A DNA stretch of 64,000 nucleotides, from positions 1-64,000 of the forward strand of contig NZ_JAJAWG010000008.1 in the NCBI RefSeq assembly GCF_020531905.1, read 5' to 3'. The notes below the pieces were generated by a model, which ran no database searches, was not told where the DNA came from, and saw only the letters and a program-made list of their open reading frames with translations. Each line of letters starts with the position of its first letter. Positions within the stretch are counted from its first letter, which is position 1. The DNA comes from Deefgea salmonis. GTDB lineage: Bacteria > Pseudomonadota > Gammaproteobacteria > Burkholderiales > Chitinibacteraceae. The position numbers and the translations under genes were made by a program. Of the stretch, positions 36,222-45,487 are shown piece by piece.

Positions 36222-36419
36222 ATGGAAGCGCGCATCACCGAATTAGAAATCCGCCTTGTATTGCAAGACGAATTACTCGATGATTTAAATCAAATCATCG
36301 CGCAGCAACAGCAGCAAATAGATCATTTGCAACAACAAATGCGTTACTTACAAGAACGCAGTGTAGGCCCCGAGCAATCTGGACGCAGTCTTTTGGATGA
36401 AATCCCGCCGCATTACTAG
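36222..36419 (+). CDS. slyX: SlyX family protein
   Basis: Small coiled-coil protein of 65 aa, function unknown. EARITELEIRLVLQDELLDD, then LNQIIAQQQQQIDHLQQQM and a C-terminal IPPHY are the SlyX pattern. The ATG at 36222 has GGAG seven bases upstream and gives the usual family length; the frame is open back to 36201. Its stop codon is part of dispersed-motif copy g. Confidence 0.92.
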   Translation: MEARITELEIRLVLQDELLDDLNQIIAQQQQQIDHLQQQMRYLQERSVGPEQSGRSLLDEIPPHY

Positions 36420-36436
36420 GGTCTGTTGATGTTTAG
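36416..36436 (-). repeat. Dispersed intergenic motif, copy g (inverted)
   Basis: Minus-strand copy: forward reads CTAGGGTCTGTTGATGTTTAG. It starts on the slyX stop codon and is the only copy in this orientation. Confidence 0.7.
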
Positions 36437-36538
36437 TTTCCCAAACCCTGGGCTGCATTGTTGCTTGATCAATGTGACGCAACGTCAAAATTTAGGCGTA
36501 TTCATGTTTGATCCAATGATTGGGTTTTCGTCTTACCA

Positions 36539-36563
36539 AGGCCGCCATTAGTGCGGCTTTTTT
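36539..36563 (+). terminator. Terminator downstream of slyX
   Basis: GCCGC / GCGGC stem with a seven-base loop and TTTTTT. The rest of the 290-base gap to the BCCT gene is AT-rich, with no gene seen. Confidence 0.8.
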
Positions 36564-36712
36564 GTGTTTAAAACATGATTTTTTCATACTGAATGTGGTT
36601 GGTAATTTTTTAATTTCACCCTGCTTTTCCTTACAAAGATGTGCATATTTGGCTGGGTTGATCAAGTTCAGCATGTTATGGTGTTTTTTCTGAAAATGAA
36701 AAGGAGTAGTGG

Positions 36713-38722
36713 ATGAAGACGTCTACCATATCAACACGAACGACCTTTTGCTGGCCGGTAGTGCTACCTAGTTTGGCTTTAGTGGTGGTGCTATTGTTAT
36801 TTTCAATGCTTGCGCCTAGCCAAGCTGAGTACATTTTTTCTTCAAGTAAGAGCTGGATCACCGCGTATTTTTCGTGGTTTTATACTTTAGCGGTTGCCGC
36901 TTTCGTTATTTTATTAATTGGTATCGCGATTAGCCGATACGGCAATATTCGCTTAGGGCCGGATGATGCCGAGCCCGAGTTTCGTTTTTCATCGTGGATC
37001 GCCATGCTTTTTGCTGCAGGTATGGGCGTAGGGCTAATGTATTTCGGGGTGGGCGAGCCAATACAGCACTTGATTGCGCCGCCAACGGCCGTCGTTGGCA
37101 CGCCTTCGGCCGCGCGTGAAGCCATGCTGATGACCTTCTTTCACTGGGGGATTCATGCTTGGGCGATTTATGGTGTGGTTGGGCTGGTGCTGGCTTATTT
37201 TGGCTTTCGTTACAATCTGCCGCTAACGGTGCGCTCAGGGCTTTATCCCATTTTAAAAGATCGTATTAATGGCCCATGGGGTCATGCGGTCGATGTCTTT
37301 GCGCTGTGCGGCACGATTTTCGGGATTGCAACCACGCTAGGTTATGGTGTTTTACAACTGTCCGCTGGCTTAACTCACGTCACCGGCTGGGACTTTGCGG
37401 GCCTGCCGATGCAATTGGGTTTGATCGCTGCGGTGGTCGGTTTGGCGGGTTTATCGGCCGCATCCGGCTTAGGTAAAGGGGTGAGAATCTTAAGCGAGAT
37501 TAATTTATCGCTGGCTATTTTCCTGATGCTGTTTGTCTTAGTGGTTGGCCCGACGCTCTATTTATTGGGCAGTTTTAGTGAAAATATTGGCAATTATTTA
37601 GCCAATATTGTGCAACTGACTTTCCGTAACTTTACCTATGAACCAGCCAATTCAGAGAATTGGTACCAAGGTTGGACCATTTTGTATTGGGCTTGGTGGA
37701 TTTCTTGGGCACCGTTTGTGGGCATGTTTATCGCGCGGATTTCGCGTGGTCGCACCATCCGCGAATTCATTGTTGGGGTTTTGGTGATTCCAGCAACGTT
37801 TAATTTCTTGTGGATGACGGTGTTTGGCAATGCCGCTATTTGGGTCGATACCCATACCGCGATGGGGGCGCTGGGGGCCAGTGCTGGTAATGTCGATGCA
37901 CTGTTGTTTACCTTCCTCGATTATTTGCCACTGGCTAGCTTGAGCTCAGTCGTTGCCTTGGTGTTGATTGCGATTTTCTTTGTCACCTCGGCCGATTCTG
38001 GCGCTTTTGTGATCGACAATATCGCGAGTCGTGGCAATACGAAGTCTCCCGTTTGGCAACGCTTGTTTTGGGCGGTGATTTTGGGCTTGGTCGCCGGTTG
38101 CTTATTGACCGCTGGCGGTTTAAAAGCCTTGCAATCAATGACGATTGTTGCTGCGCTGCCTTTTGCTGTGGTGATGTTGTTATTGTGCTTTAGTTTGCTC
38201 AAGGGCTTGCGAGCCGATGAACTGCATGCACGGCAAAAATTATCGCATGCGAGTAATTTTTGGAATGGGCAGCGTTGGCGTTCACGCTTGGTGCAGATTT
38301 TACGTCAGCCTACGCAGCAAGATGTTCGGGCTTTTTTAAGTGATACGGTGCAACCCGCGATGGAAAAAATCGCCGAAGAATTACTTAAAAATGGGGTTGA
38401 AGCGAAGGTTGAGCGCATTAGTGACGATAAAGTGCAGCTCGAAGTCATACAAAATCAGTTGCGTGATTTTGTTTATGGTGTGGCCTGCACGCAAAAACAG
38501 GTGCCTGATTTTGCTTTAGCTAATACCGCTTTACCGACCTCAGAACAAGCCGAAACGTTTGAACCGACGACTTATTTTACCGACGGGCGCAAAGGTTATG
38601 ACGTGCAATCTTTGGTCGAATCTGAAGTGTTGGCGGATATTTTGAAGCAATACGAGCGGCATTTGAGTCTTTCACTCAATGCGGATGCCTCTTTATTACA
38701 ACATGCGCCATCACATCGTTAA
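36713..38722 (+). CDS. BCCT-family betaine/choline transporter
   Basis: Inner-membrane transporter of 669 aa that imports choline, glycine betaine or a related quaternary amine. About 12 membrane segments cover residues 15-500. FAAGMGVGLMYFGVGEP and the Trp-rich region YWAWWISWAPFVGMFIARIS are BCCT signatures. A C-terminal cytoplasmic domain of about 160 residues resembles the BetT type, which responds to osmotic stress. AAAGGAG lies before the ATG. No bet operon genes are nearby, so the substrate is not settled. Confidence 0.92.
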   Translation: MKTSTISTRTTFCWPVVLPSLALVVVLLLFSMLAPSQAEYIFSSSKSWITAYFSWFYTLAVAAFVILLIGIAISRYGNIRLGPDDAEPEFRFSSWIAMLFAAGMGVGLMYFGVGEPIQHLIAPPTAVVGTPSAAREAMLMTFFHWGIHAWAIYGVVGLVLAYFGFRYNLPLTVRSGLYPILKDRINGPWGHAVDVFALCGTIFGIATTLGYGVLQLSAGLTHVTGWDFAGLPMQLGLIAAVVGLAGLSAASGLGKGVRILSEINLSLAIFLMLFVLVVGPTLYLLGSFSENIGNYLANIVQLTFRNFTYEPANSENWYQGWTILYWAWWISWAPFVGMFIARISRGRTIREFIVGVLVIPATFNFLWMTVFGNAAIWVDTHTAMGALGASAGNVDALLFTFLDYLPLASLSSVVALVLIAIFFVTSADSGAFVIDNIASRGNTKSPVWQRLFWAVILGLVAGCLLTAGGLKALQSMTIVAALPFAVVMLLLCFSLLKGLRADELHARQKLSHASNFWNGQRWRSRLVQILRQPTQQDVRAFLSDTVQPAMEKIAEELLKNGVEAKVERISDDKVQLEVIQNQLRDFVYGVACTQKQVPDFALANTALPTSEQAETFEPTTYFTDGRKGYDVQSLVESEVLADILKQYERHLSLSLNADASLLQHAPSHR

Positions 38723-38733
38723 TTTGACGTAAA

Positions 38734-38761
38734 GAAACAGCGCACATTGCTGCGCTGTTTC
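38734..38761. terminator. Hairpin after the BCCT gene
   Basis: Eleven-base perfect stem GAAACAGCGCA / TGCGCTGTTTC with loop CATTGC. No T-run beyond the TTTC, so termination strength is uncertain. Confidence 0.6.
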
Positions 38762-38810
38762 AACTTATACGCTATAAAAAACATACATCCTTTCTTCATA
38801 AGTAGGTCAA

Positions 38811-40763
38811 ATGCGTCATTCTTTGACTCGACGCTGCTGCCAATGGTTAAAACCACTGGTTTCTCAATTTGGCGTGTATTTCTTTTTTGCGCTGGTGATT
38901 GGTCTTGGCTTATTGCTGAGCATTGTGGTGTTTTATAGCGGCAAGCAAGTGAATGCCGTCATTCAGCCCTTAGTCAATGAATCCGTACCGATTTTACGCA
39001 CGATCAGTGAGCTTAAAACCAAGGTGACTGAGCGCCAAGTCATCATGAATCAGTACTTTGCGTATGGTCTTAATCAAGCACAGTTCAAAAAAAAATATGC
39101 TGATAATCAGTTGGCATTAACTCAGCTTTTGCAGCAATCTCACCCTAAGCGCCACCAACATCCTCGACACCTCGCGATTATGGCTTTAGATGATAATGCC
39201 AAATTATTAGCGATTCGCTTAGAGCAAGCCATGCAAGCCAAACCGGTGGATACCGATGAGGCGCGGGCGATTTTGGTGGAGAGTGCGATCGATACCAATG
39301 CATTTTTATCTGAATTAGATCATTCCTTTGTCGACGTGAGTCAAGAAATCGAAACCGCGAGTCGTCATTCTTTGCGTGACGTGAGCGTGATGATCAAGCT
39401 GGTGCTGGCGTATAGCTTGGCGATTGTAGTGATTGCGATTTTGGTTGCGTATTACATTCATGCGCGTCAGCGCGCTGAAAAAAAATTAGCGCATGCTGCA
39501 CGCCATGATCGCTTAACCGACCTGCTCAATCGACGCGTTTTTGAAGCCGATATCACCGCTTTGGGTGATACGCCGTATGCCGTCATTTTGATTGCGATTG
39601 ATCGTTTTCAACGAGTACAAGGCGGTTTGGGTTATGAGGCGGGTGATGAATTATTGGTCGCCGTCACCGCCCGATTGCAGCCGATTATTCAGCAGTTTGG
39701 TGGTGTGTTATATCGATTTGAAAGTTCTTATTTTGCCGCTTTATTGGATTTGCGCGGCGAAGACCGGCCTCCGGAGTTGCTGGCTAAAGCACTGCACGAC
39801 GCGTTGCAAGTTGGTATTTTGATTGCGGGACATGAATTATTTTTAACTTTGAGTATGGGCGGTGCCATTTATCCGCAAGATGGCAGCGATGCGGTGACTT
39901 TGATCCGAAATATGGACGCCGCGCTCGAGCAAGCGCAGCAGCAAGGTGGCAATGCCTTGCGCTATTACGATCAAGAAATGAATGCACGTGCCTTAGAGCG
40001 TTTGGCACTTGAGGCGGATTTGCGCTATGCGATTGAGCGCAATCAATTACAGTTGTATTTTCAACCCCAAGCCGATATTGATTCATTAAAAATTGTTGGC
40101 GTTGAGTGCTTAATTCGTTGGCATCATCAAGGGCAATTAATTTCACCGATTGAATTCATTCCCTTGGCCGAAGAATCCGGATTGATTATTCCGATGGGTG
40201 AATGGATTTTGCGAACCGCTTGCCTGCAAGCCAAGATTTGGCAAGACGCTGGCAGGCCACTGATTGTAGCGATTAATATTTCGGTTAGGCAGTTTCAACA
40301 CCCGCATTTTTTGTCTTTGGTGCGCCAAGTTTTACACACCACCGCGGTTGATCCAGCGTGGATAGAGCTCGAGATTACTGAAAGCGTCGTGATGCAAGAT
40401 GCCGATCATACGATTGAGTTATTGCAGCAATTACGCAATTTAGGGGTGATGCTGTCGATTGATGATTTTGGTACTGGTTATTCCAGCCTGTCCTATTTAA
40501 GGCGATTTCCGATTAATAAATTAAAAATCGATCAGAGCTTTGTTGGCAATCTGGTATCCGGTAATCAAGACGCCGCCATTGTCGATGCCATTATTCGTCT
40601 AGGACATAATTTGGGCCTAACCGTGATTGCTGAGGGTGTTGAAACCGAAGCGCATTTAGCGGTTTTGGCGCAGTTGCATTGCGATGAAATACAGGGTTAC
40701 TACTTCTCTCGACCCCTACCTTTAGCCGAGTTAACGCGGTTTTTGTCTCCGCAAATCGCTTGA
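38811..40763 (+). CDS. Membrane GGDEF-EAL protein, probable c-di-GMP phosphodiesterase
   Basis: 650-aa protein with two membrane helices (about 20-45 and 197-218) around a periplasmic four-helix-like sensor. The GGDEF domain is degenerate: where GGDEF is expected the chain reads YRFESSYF, so synthesis is unlikely. The EAL domain keeps the catalytic set: ECLIRW (an EAL variant keeping the Glu), NIS, EITES, DDFGTGYSS, KLKID, EGVE and QGYYFSRP. It should hydrolyse c-di-GMP, with the dead GGDEF domain as a possible GTP sensor. Confidence 0.92.
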   Translation: MRHSLTRRCCQWLKPLVSQFGVYFFFALVIGLGLLLSIVVFYSGKQVNAVIQPLVNESVPILRTISELKTKVTERQVIMNQYFAYGLNQAQFKKKYADNQLALTQLLQQSHPKRHQHPRHLAIMALDDNAKLLAIRLEQAMQAKPVDTDEARAILVESAIDTNAFLSELDHSFVDVSQEIETASRHSLRDVSVMIKLVLAYSLAIVVIAILVAYYIHARQRAEKKLAHAARHDRLTDLLNRRVFEADITALGDTPYAVILIAIDRFQRVQGGLGYEAGDELLVAVTARLQPIIQQFGGVLYRFESSYFAALLDLRGEDRPPELLAKALHDALQVGILIAGHELFLTLSMGGAIYPQDGSDAVTLIRNMDAALEQAQQQGGNALRYYDQEMNARALERLALEADLRYAIERNQLQLYFQPQADIDSLKIVGVECLIRWHHQGQLISPIEFIPLAEESGLIIPMGEWILRTACLQAKIWQDAGRPLIVAINISVRQFQHPHFLSLVRQVLHTTAVDPAWIELEITESVVMQDADHTIELLQQLRNLGVMLSIDDFGTGYSSLSYLRRFPINKLKIDQSFVGNLVSGNQDAAIVDAIIRLGHNLGLTVIAEGVETEAHLAVLAQLHCDEIQGYYFSRPLPLAELTRFLSPQIA

Positions 40764-40910
40764 TCGGTGTCTTATCACGGTTAATCGCCATCTGAGCCGA
40801 TTTTTTTTCTGGTAAAAAATGCGTAAAAACAGCAAATTGTGCAGTCTTAGCCGGTGAATTTCGGTATAAGAGAGCCTTCGCGTTTTATTGCTATTGAGTT
40901 TGGATTTCCT

Positions 40911-42626
40911 ATGCCTAAGAAAAAATCGACTGCCACTCCTTCTATTGCCATTATTGGTGGCGGTCCTGCGGGCTTGATGGCTGCTGAAGTGATTGCTGCG
41001 GCGGGATATTCAGTTGAATTATTTGATGCAATGCCCTCAGTTGGGCGTAAATTTTTATTGGCTGGCGTTGGCGGAATGAATATTACGCACGCTGAAGATT
41101 CAGCGCTGTTTTTAGGCCGCTATGGCGCAGCCAGCCAAGACCTAGCGCCAATGCTTGCGCCGTTTGATGCCAATGCACTCACTAGCTGGGTGCATGAACT
41201 TGGCATTGAAACTTTTATCGGCTCATCCGGGCGGGTATTCCCCAAAGAAATGAAAGCCGCGCCATTATTGCGCGCGTGGTTAGCGCGGCTTAAAGCCAGT
41301 GGCGTTAAGTTTCATGTGCGTCATCGCTGGTTAGGCTGGGATCAAAACCAAGCATTGCGTTTTGCCAATCCAGAAGGAGAAGTGCAGCGCACATTTGATG
41401 CCGTGGTGTTGGCTCTAGGCGGTGGCAGCTGGGCCAAACTGGGCTCTGATGGCGCTTGGGTGCCATTATTGGCCGAGCAAGGCGTGGATATTGCGCCTTT
41501 AAAGCCAGCTAATTGCGGTTTTGACGTGGCTTGGAGTGCGCATTTAAGCGAAAAATTTGCCGGAAGCCCGCTCAAATCAGTGGCGGCAGCAACTCGCCCG
41601 CATGATGCAAAAAAAGTCGGTGAATTTGTACTCACCGCAGGCGGCGTTGAGGGTAGCTTGGTGTATGCGCTGTCTAGCCAATTGCGAGATGATATTGCCG
41701 AGCACGGTAGCGCAACGTTGTGGCTGGATTTAGTACCGCAAAAATCGTTGGCGCGGGTGACTGAAGAATTATCGTTGCCGCGTGGCGCCGATTCAATGGC
41801 CAATCATTTACGCCGCAAGTTAGGGATTGAAGGCGTTAAAGCCGGCTTATTGCGTGAATTCGTCAGTAAAGAAGACTTTATGCAACCGGCAAAATTGGCG
41901 GCGGCGATTAAATCATTGGCCATCACGCTTGTGGCGCCGCGCCCGATTGATGAAGCCATTAGCAGCGCCGGCGGAGTGATGTTTGCTGGCTTGGACGACA
42001 ATCTGATGCTTAAGCCAGCGCCCGGCGTATTTTGCGCCGGTGAAATGCTCGATTGGGAAGCGCCAACCGGTGGCTATTTACTCACCGCTTGTTTCTGTAG
42101 TGGCCGCGCAGCCGGCTTGGGCGTCATCAATTACTTGCAAAGCGCACCAGCGACTCAAGCTAAAAAAGCCGCCGTTAGCCCCACTGAAGGTAAAGTGGCC
42201 AAGCCTAAAGTGGCGGTTGCAATCGCCGATGAAGCGCTGCCGGTGAAAGCCAAACGAGCGAGTAAAGCCAAGGTTGACGCAGTAGCATCCATCGTGGATG
42301 CCGCTGAAGCGCCCAAAAAACGCGCCGCTAAAGCCATCTCCGTAGCGAGCAGCGAACTTGAAGTTGCACCGGTCAAAGCCAAACGCAGCCCGAAAGTCGC
42401 TGAAGTAGCTGTCGCCGATGAAGTGGCAGCGGCAGTAGTTCCAGCCAAAGCCAAACGCAGCACGAAAGTCGCCGCAGTAGCTGTCGCCGATGAAGTGGCA
42501 GCGGCAGTAGTTCCAGCCAAAGCCAAGCGCAGCAGGAAAGTCGCTGAAGTAGCTGTCGCCGATGAAGCGGCAGCGGCAGTAGTTCCCGCCAAAGCCAAGC
42601 GCGCCCGTAAACCAAGCCAAGAATAA
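40911..42626 (+). CDS. HI0933/YhiN-type flavoprotein with Lys/Ala-rich repeat tail
   Basis: FAD-binding oxidoreductase of the HI0933/TIGR03862 type. Residues 1-415 hold the flavoprotein: IIGGGPAGLMAAE near the N-terminus, GRKFLLAGVGGMNITHAE, and the closing FCAGEMLDWEAPTGGYLLTA. Beyond it is a tail of about 155 residues made of Ala, Val and Lys with repeated AKAKR units, encoded by a 72-bp tandem repeat, not part of the usual family. The tail is highly basic with acidic spacers and resembles histone H1-like or nucleoid-binding sequences. The chosen ATG is at 40911; a GTG at 40854 is in frame. Confidence 0.88.
   Translation: MPKKKSTATPSIAIIGGGPAGLMAAEVIAAAGYSVELFDAMPSVGRKFLLAGVGGMNITHAEDSALFLGRYGAASQDLAPMLAPFDANALTSWVHELGIETFIGSSGRVFPKEMKAAPLLRAWLARLKASGVKFHVRHRWLGWDQNQALRFANPEGEVQRTFDAVVLALGGGSWAKLGSDGAWVPLLAEQGVDIAPLKPANCGFDVAWSAHLSEKFAGSPLKSVAAATRPHDAKKVGEFVLTAGGVEGSLVYALSSQLRDDIAEHGSATLWLDLVPQKSLARVTEELSLPRGADSMANHLRRKLGIEGVKAGLLREFVSKEDFMQPAKLAAAIKSLAITLVAPRPIDEAISSAGGVMFAGLDDNLMLKPAPGVFCAGEMLDWEAPTGGYLLTACFCSGRAAGLGVINYLQSAPATQAKKAAVSPTEGKVAKPKVAVAIADEALPVKAKRASKAKVDAVASIVDAAEAPKKRAAKAISVASSELEVAPVKAKRSPKVAEVAVADEVAAAVVPAKAKRSTKVAAVAVADEVAAAVVPAKAKRSRKVAEVAVADEAAAAVVPAKAKRARKPSQE
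42360..42602 (+). repeat. Tandem repeat, 72-bp period, in the flavoprotein tail
   Basis: Two full 72-bp units start at 42420 and 42492, with a partial unit at 42564. A shortened 60-bp unit precedes them at 42360. Each encodes EVAAAVVPAKAKRS followed by KVAEVAVAD. Near-identity of the units suggests recent expansion and possible length variation between strains. Confidence 0.9.
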
Positions 42627-42714
42627 ACCATAAGTAAGCTGCGGTTGATGGCCGGCATTGATGCGGGTGGCGCGGTTTACTGATCGACTGATTACCATTT
42701 AATTGAGATAGACC

Positions 42715-43743
42715 ATGACTGATATGATGCAAGAACCGTTGTTTTCCTTACTTGATACCGCATTAGCCAACCGCGCGGACTTAATTACTCAACTCGCCGC
42801 CGAGCAAACTAATACTTACCGTTTATTTCACGGCAGTATTGAAGGCGTACCGGGTTTAACGATTGATCGTTATAACGATTTAATCCTGATTCAAACTTTC
42901 CACCGCGCTTTGTCGATTGAGCAATACGCCGAAATCGAAGCGTTTTATGCCCGCACTTATCCCGCATGCGCGCTGGTTTATAACGACCGCAGCCACGGCC
43001 ATTCGCGGGTGATGAATCGCCTGACCGAAGCCGAAGAAATCATCGCTTACGAGCCACGCATTGCCCAAGAGCTAGGGGTGAATTACCGCATTCAAGGTCG
43101 TCACAACGGCCAAGATCCATGGTTATTTTTAGATTTACGCGCCGGCCGTCGCCGCGTGATGCAAGAAGCGGCGGGTAAATCCGTGCTCAATTTATTTGCC
43201 TACACCTGCGGCGTGGGGATTGCAGCCGCTAAAGCGGGTGCACGCCATGTGGTGAATATTGATTTTGCTGAATCGAGTTTATTGGTGGGTAAAGACAACG
43301 CCAAACTCAATGATTTGCCAATCCGCGTGCGCTTTGTGCAATCGGATGCTTTTGCCGCATTAAATCAATTGTCGGGTAAAGGTCAGGCGACGATGGTGCG
43401 CGGTAAACGCATGCCAACGTTCCCAAAATTGGAAAAACAACAATTTGATTTGGTGATGCTCGATCCACCCCGCTTCTCAAAAAGCCCATTTGGCGTGGTT
43501 GATTTAGTCAATGATTACGCCTCGGTGTTTAAGCCAGCACTATTGTCGACCAACGAAGGCGGTACGCTGATTTGTTGCAATAACGTCGCCCAAGTGTCAC
43601 GCGATGCTTGGCTCGATCAACTCGAGCGCTCTGCGGCTAAAGCTGGCCGCCCTATCAGCAGCATGGAATGGATTAAGCCCGATAGCGACTTCCCAACATC
43701 GGATGGTCAGCACCCGCTTAAAATCGCGCTATTGCGCGTTTAA
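42715..43743 (+). CDS. Class I SAM-dependent (rRNA-type) methyltransferase
   Basis: 342-aa protein resembling the catalytic part of RlmI/RlmK-like 23S rRNA methyltransferases. NLFAYTCGVGIAAAKAGARH is SAM motif I, and FDLVMLDPPRFSKS carries the DPPRF catalytic signature. The N-terminal part resembles the THUMP-less family (PGLTIDRYND). No PUA domain is seen. RNA substrate is not known. Confidence 0.88.
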   Translation: MTDMMQEPLFSLLDTALANRADLITQLAAEQTNTYRLFHGSIEGVPGLTIDRYNDLILIQTFHRALSIEQYAEIEAFYARTYPACALVYNDRSHGHSRVMNRLTEAEEIIAYEPRIAQELGVNYRIQGRHNGQDPWLFLDLRAGRRRVMQEAAGKSVLNLFAYTCGVGIAAAKAGARHVVNIDFAESSLLVGKDNAKLNDLPIRVRFVQSDAFAALNQLSGKGQATMVRGKRMPTFPKLEKQQFDLVMLDPPRFSKSPFGVVDLVNDYASVFKPALLSTNEGGTLICCNNVAQVSRDAWLDQLERSAAKAGRPISSMEWIKPDSDFPTSDGQHPLKIALLRV

Positions 43744-43757
43744 TCTGTCTTATCACA

Positions 43758-43784
43758 ATGGCCTGCTTTGCAGGCCATTTTTTT
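43758..43784 (+). terminator. Terminator after the methyltransferase gene
   Basis: Perfect stem ATGGCCTGC / GCAGGCCAT with loop TTT, then TTTTTT. Confidence 0.9.
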
Positions 43785-43905
43785 ATCCCGATGCGTGTAT
43801 TCAATTGCTACGTTGCAATGTAAATTATGCTGGGTATTTATCTACAAGCTATTATTAATAAGGATTTGCTGGCAATACCTTATAGCAAAATACCCTTGCG
43901 TTGAT

Positions 43906-44595
43906 TTAGCCACTTGGCAAATCAAATGCATGCCGGATTCGTGCGCCGAGCTCTTCTGGGGTGCGTGAAATAATCACTTCGGGCACCGCGTATTTAAGTG
44001 TCAGCCGTTGTAGATCTTCAAAGCCGTAGGACACCATAAAGGGATTCACGCCGGCCGCTTGCATGGCCAGATAATCTTTATGCTCATCACCACAAGCAAA
44101 GGCACGAGCGGGGTTGATGCCCAGCTGATTCAGTGCGGTGCTGAAATAGACGTTTTTCGGCGTTTTGAGCGCAATGCAGCTAAAAAAATCCAATTGTTGA
44201 ATGTCTAAATCATGCCGAGCAAACAGGCGGGCCAGAGTGATCGCCGGCTCGTGCGTCACGTTGCGCGTCACCAGACCGACTTTAATGCCCGGTGTGGCGA
44301 GCAATTGCTGCAATAAAGGCGCGATGCTGGGGTAGAGCATGGCTTGTTCGCGGTAAATGTCGGTCAGGGTGGCGATGAGTTCTTTGCGATTGGAATTGCC
44401 GAGGCTTTTGGCTAGGTTGCGTGGAAATTCTTTGAGTCCACCCAGATATTTGAATAAATTGCGCCTTTTTTGAAAGCGTTCCAAATCGCCAATTTGCATA
44501 CCATGCAAGCTAAATGCGGTTTCTATGGCGCTAAATGCATCGATAATAGTGCCATCGGCGTCTAATAAGATAAGGCGATCGCGGCTGGCATACAT
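43906..44595 (-). CDS. HAD-family hydrolase
   Basis: Phosphatase-like protein of 229 aa. The nucleophile motif is LLDADGTIID (Asp12, Asp14), motif II is LVTRN, motif III Lys is in ALKTPKN, and motif IV CGDEHKDYLA. The substrate is unknown. The start is the ATG at 44595 after GGAACG; the frame extends to a TTG at 44637. Nothing in the context indicates a pathway. Confidence 0.85.
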   Translation of the reverse strand: MYASRDRLILLDADGTIIDAFSAIETAFSLHGMQIGDLERFQKRRNLFKYLGGLKEFPRNLAKSLGNSNRKELIATLTDIYREQAMLYPSIAPLLQQLLATPGIKVGLVTRNVTHEPAITLARLFARHDLDIQQLDFFSCIALKTPKNVYFSTALNQLGINPARAFACGDEHKDYLAMQAAGVNPFMVSYGFEDLQRLTLKYAVPEVIISRTPEELGARIRHAFDLPSG

Positions 44596-44787
44596 AGGCG
44601 TTCCGATGCTGGAAATAAACGCTAAGGTAGCGATCAATTATTGAAATAAGATGAATCGCCGATTTTATGCACATAAAGAGACAAATGGCGCTGAGTGCCG
44701 CGCTTTAAAAATAGGCGTGGATTTTGTTGCTCACGCCGATTTGGGCAGATTCCGTTACACTGTCGGCCTTCATAAGGACGACAATCA

Positions 44788-45336
44788 ATGGCAATTAAAT
44801 CAACGGTATTCAAAGCCGAGCTGAATATTACCGATATGGATCGTGGTTATTATCAAAGCCATGCCCTCACAATTGCGCGCCATCCTTCGGAAACTGACGA
44901 GCGCATGATGTTGCGTTTGGTGGCTTTTGCGCGCCATGCCAGTGAATCATTGGAATTAACTCGCGGCCTTTCGGCTGACGACGAGCCGGATGTGTGGCAA
45001 AAAGACTTAACCGGTGCGATTGAGACGTGGATTGAGTTGGGCTTACCCGATGAAAAACGCATCAAAAAAGGCTGTGGCCGTGCCAATGAAGTTTGGATTT
45101 ATGCCTACGGTGGCCGAGTGGTGGATATTTGGTGGGATGGCATTAAAAATGCGCTGACGCGTTTTGAGCATTTAAATGTGCTGAGCATTCCAAGCGATAC
45201 TTTGGCCGAGTTAACCCAAATGACCGCGCGGACCATGCAGTTGCAGTGCACCATTCAAGATGGCCAATTGTGGATGTCGGATGCTAACCACAATGTGCTG
45301 GTTGAAGTCACCACACTACAATCTGCAGCAGTATAA
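44788..45336 (+). CDS. yaeQ: YaeQ family protein
   Basis: 182-aa protein of the YaeQ family, which has a PD-(D/E)XK nuclease-like fold without proven function. Recognised by the opening STVFKAELNITDMDRGYY, by HPSETDERMMLRLVAFA, and by IELGLPDEKRIKKGCGRANE. Single gene with its own downstream hairpin. Confidence 0.93.
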   Translation: MAIKSTVFKAELNITDMDRGYYQSHALTIARHPSETDERMMLRLVAFARHASESLELTRGLSADDEPDVWQKDLTGAIETWIELGLPDEKRIKKGCGRANEVWIYAYGGRVVDIWWDGIKNALTRFEHLNVLSIPSDTLAELTQMTARTMQLQCTIQDGQLWMSDANHNVLVEVTTLQSAAV

Positions 45337-45356
45337 GCCTGTAGGCTTTTATTTAT
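45335..45356 (+). terminator. Short terminator after yaeQ
   Basis: AAGCC / GGCTT stem with TGTA loop, followed by TTATTTAT. Confidence 0.6.
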
Positions 45357-45487
45357 ATTTGATAGCGAGATATACCCACTATTTATCTCATGAATAGTGG
45401 GGCTTGCGCAATTTGCGGTGCACTGCTTTTATTCTATGGTGCATTGCGGTTTCAATTTCTATACTCAATGGCCACCTTGAGGTTGCC

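Noticed and set aside
42360-42602. The 72-bp repeats as a CRISPR array
   Set aside because: There are no spacers: the units are contiguous, in frame and encode a protein tail.
42078-42698. Long minus-strand frame across the flavoprotein repeat tail
   Set aside because: Open only because the repeated GCC/AAA/GTA codons on the plus strand leave few stops in the complement; its Gly/Phe/Cys-rich repeats mirror the 72-bp repeat.
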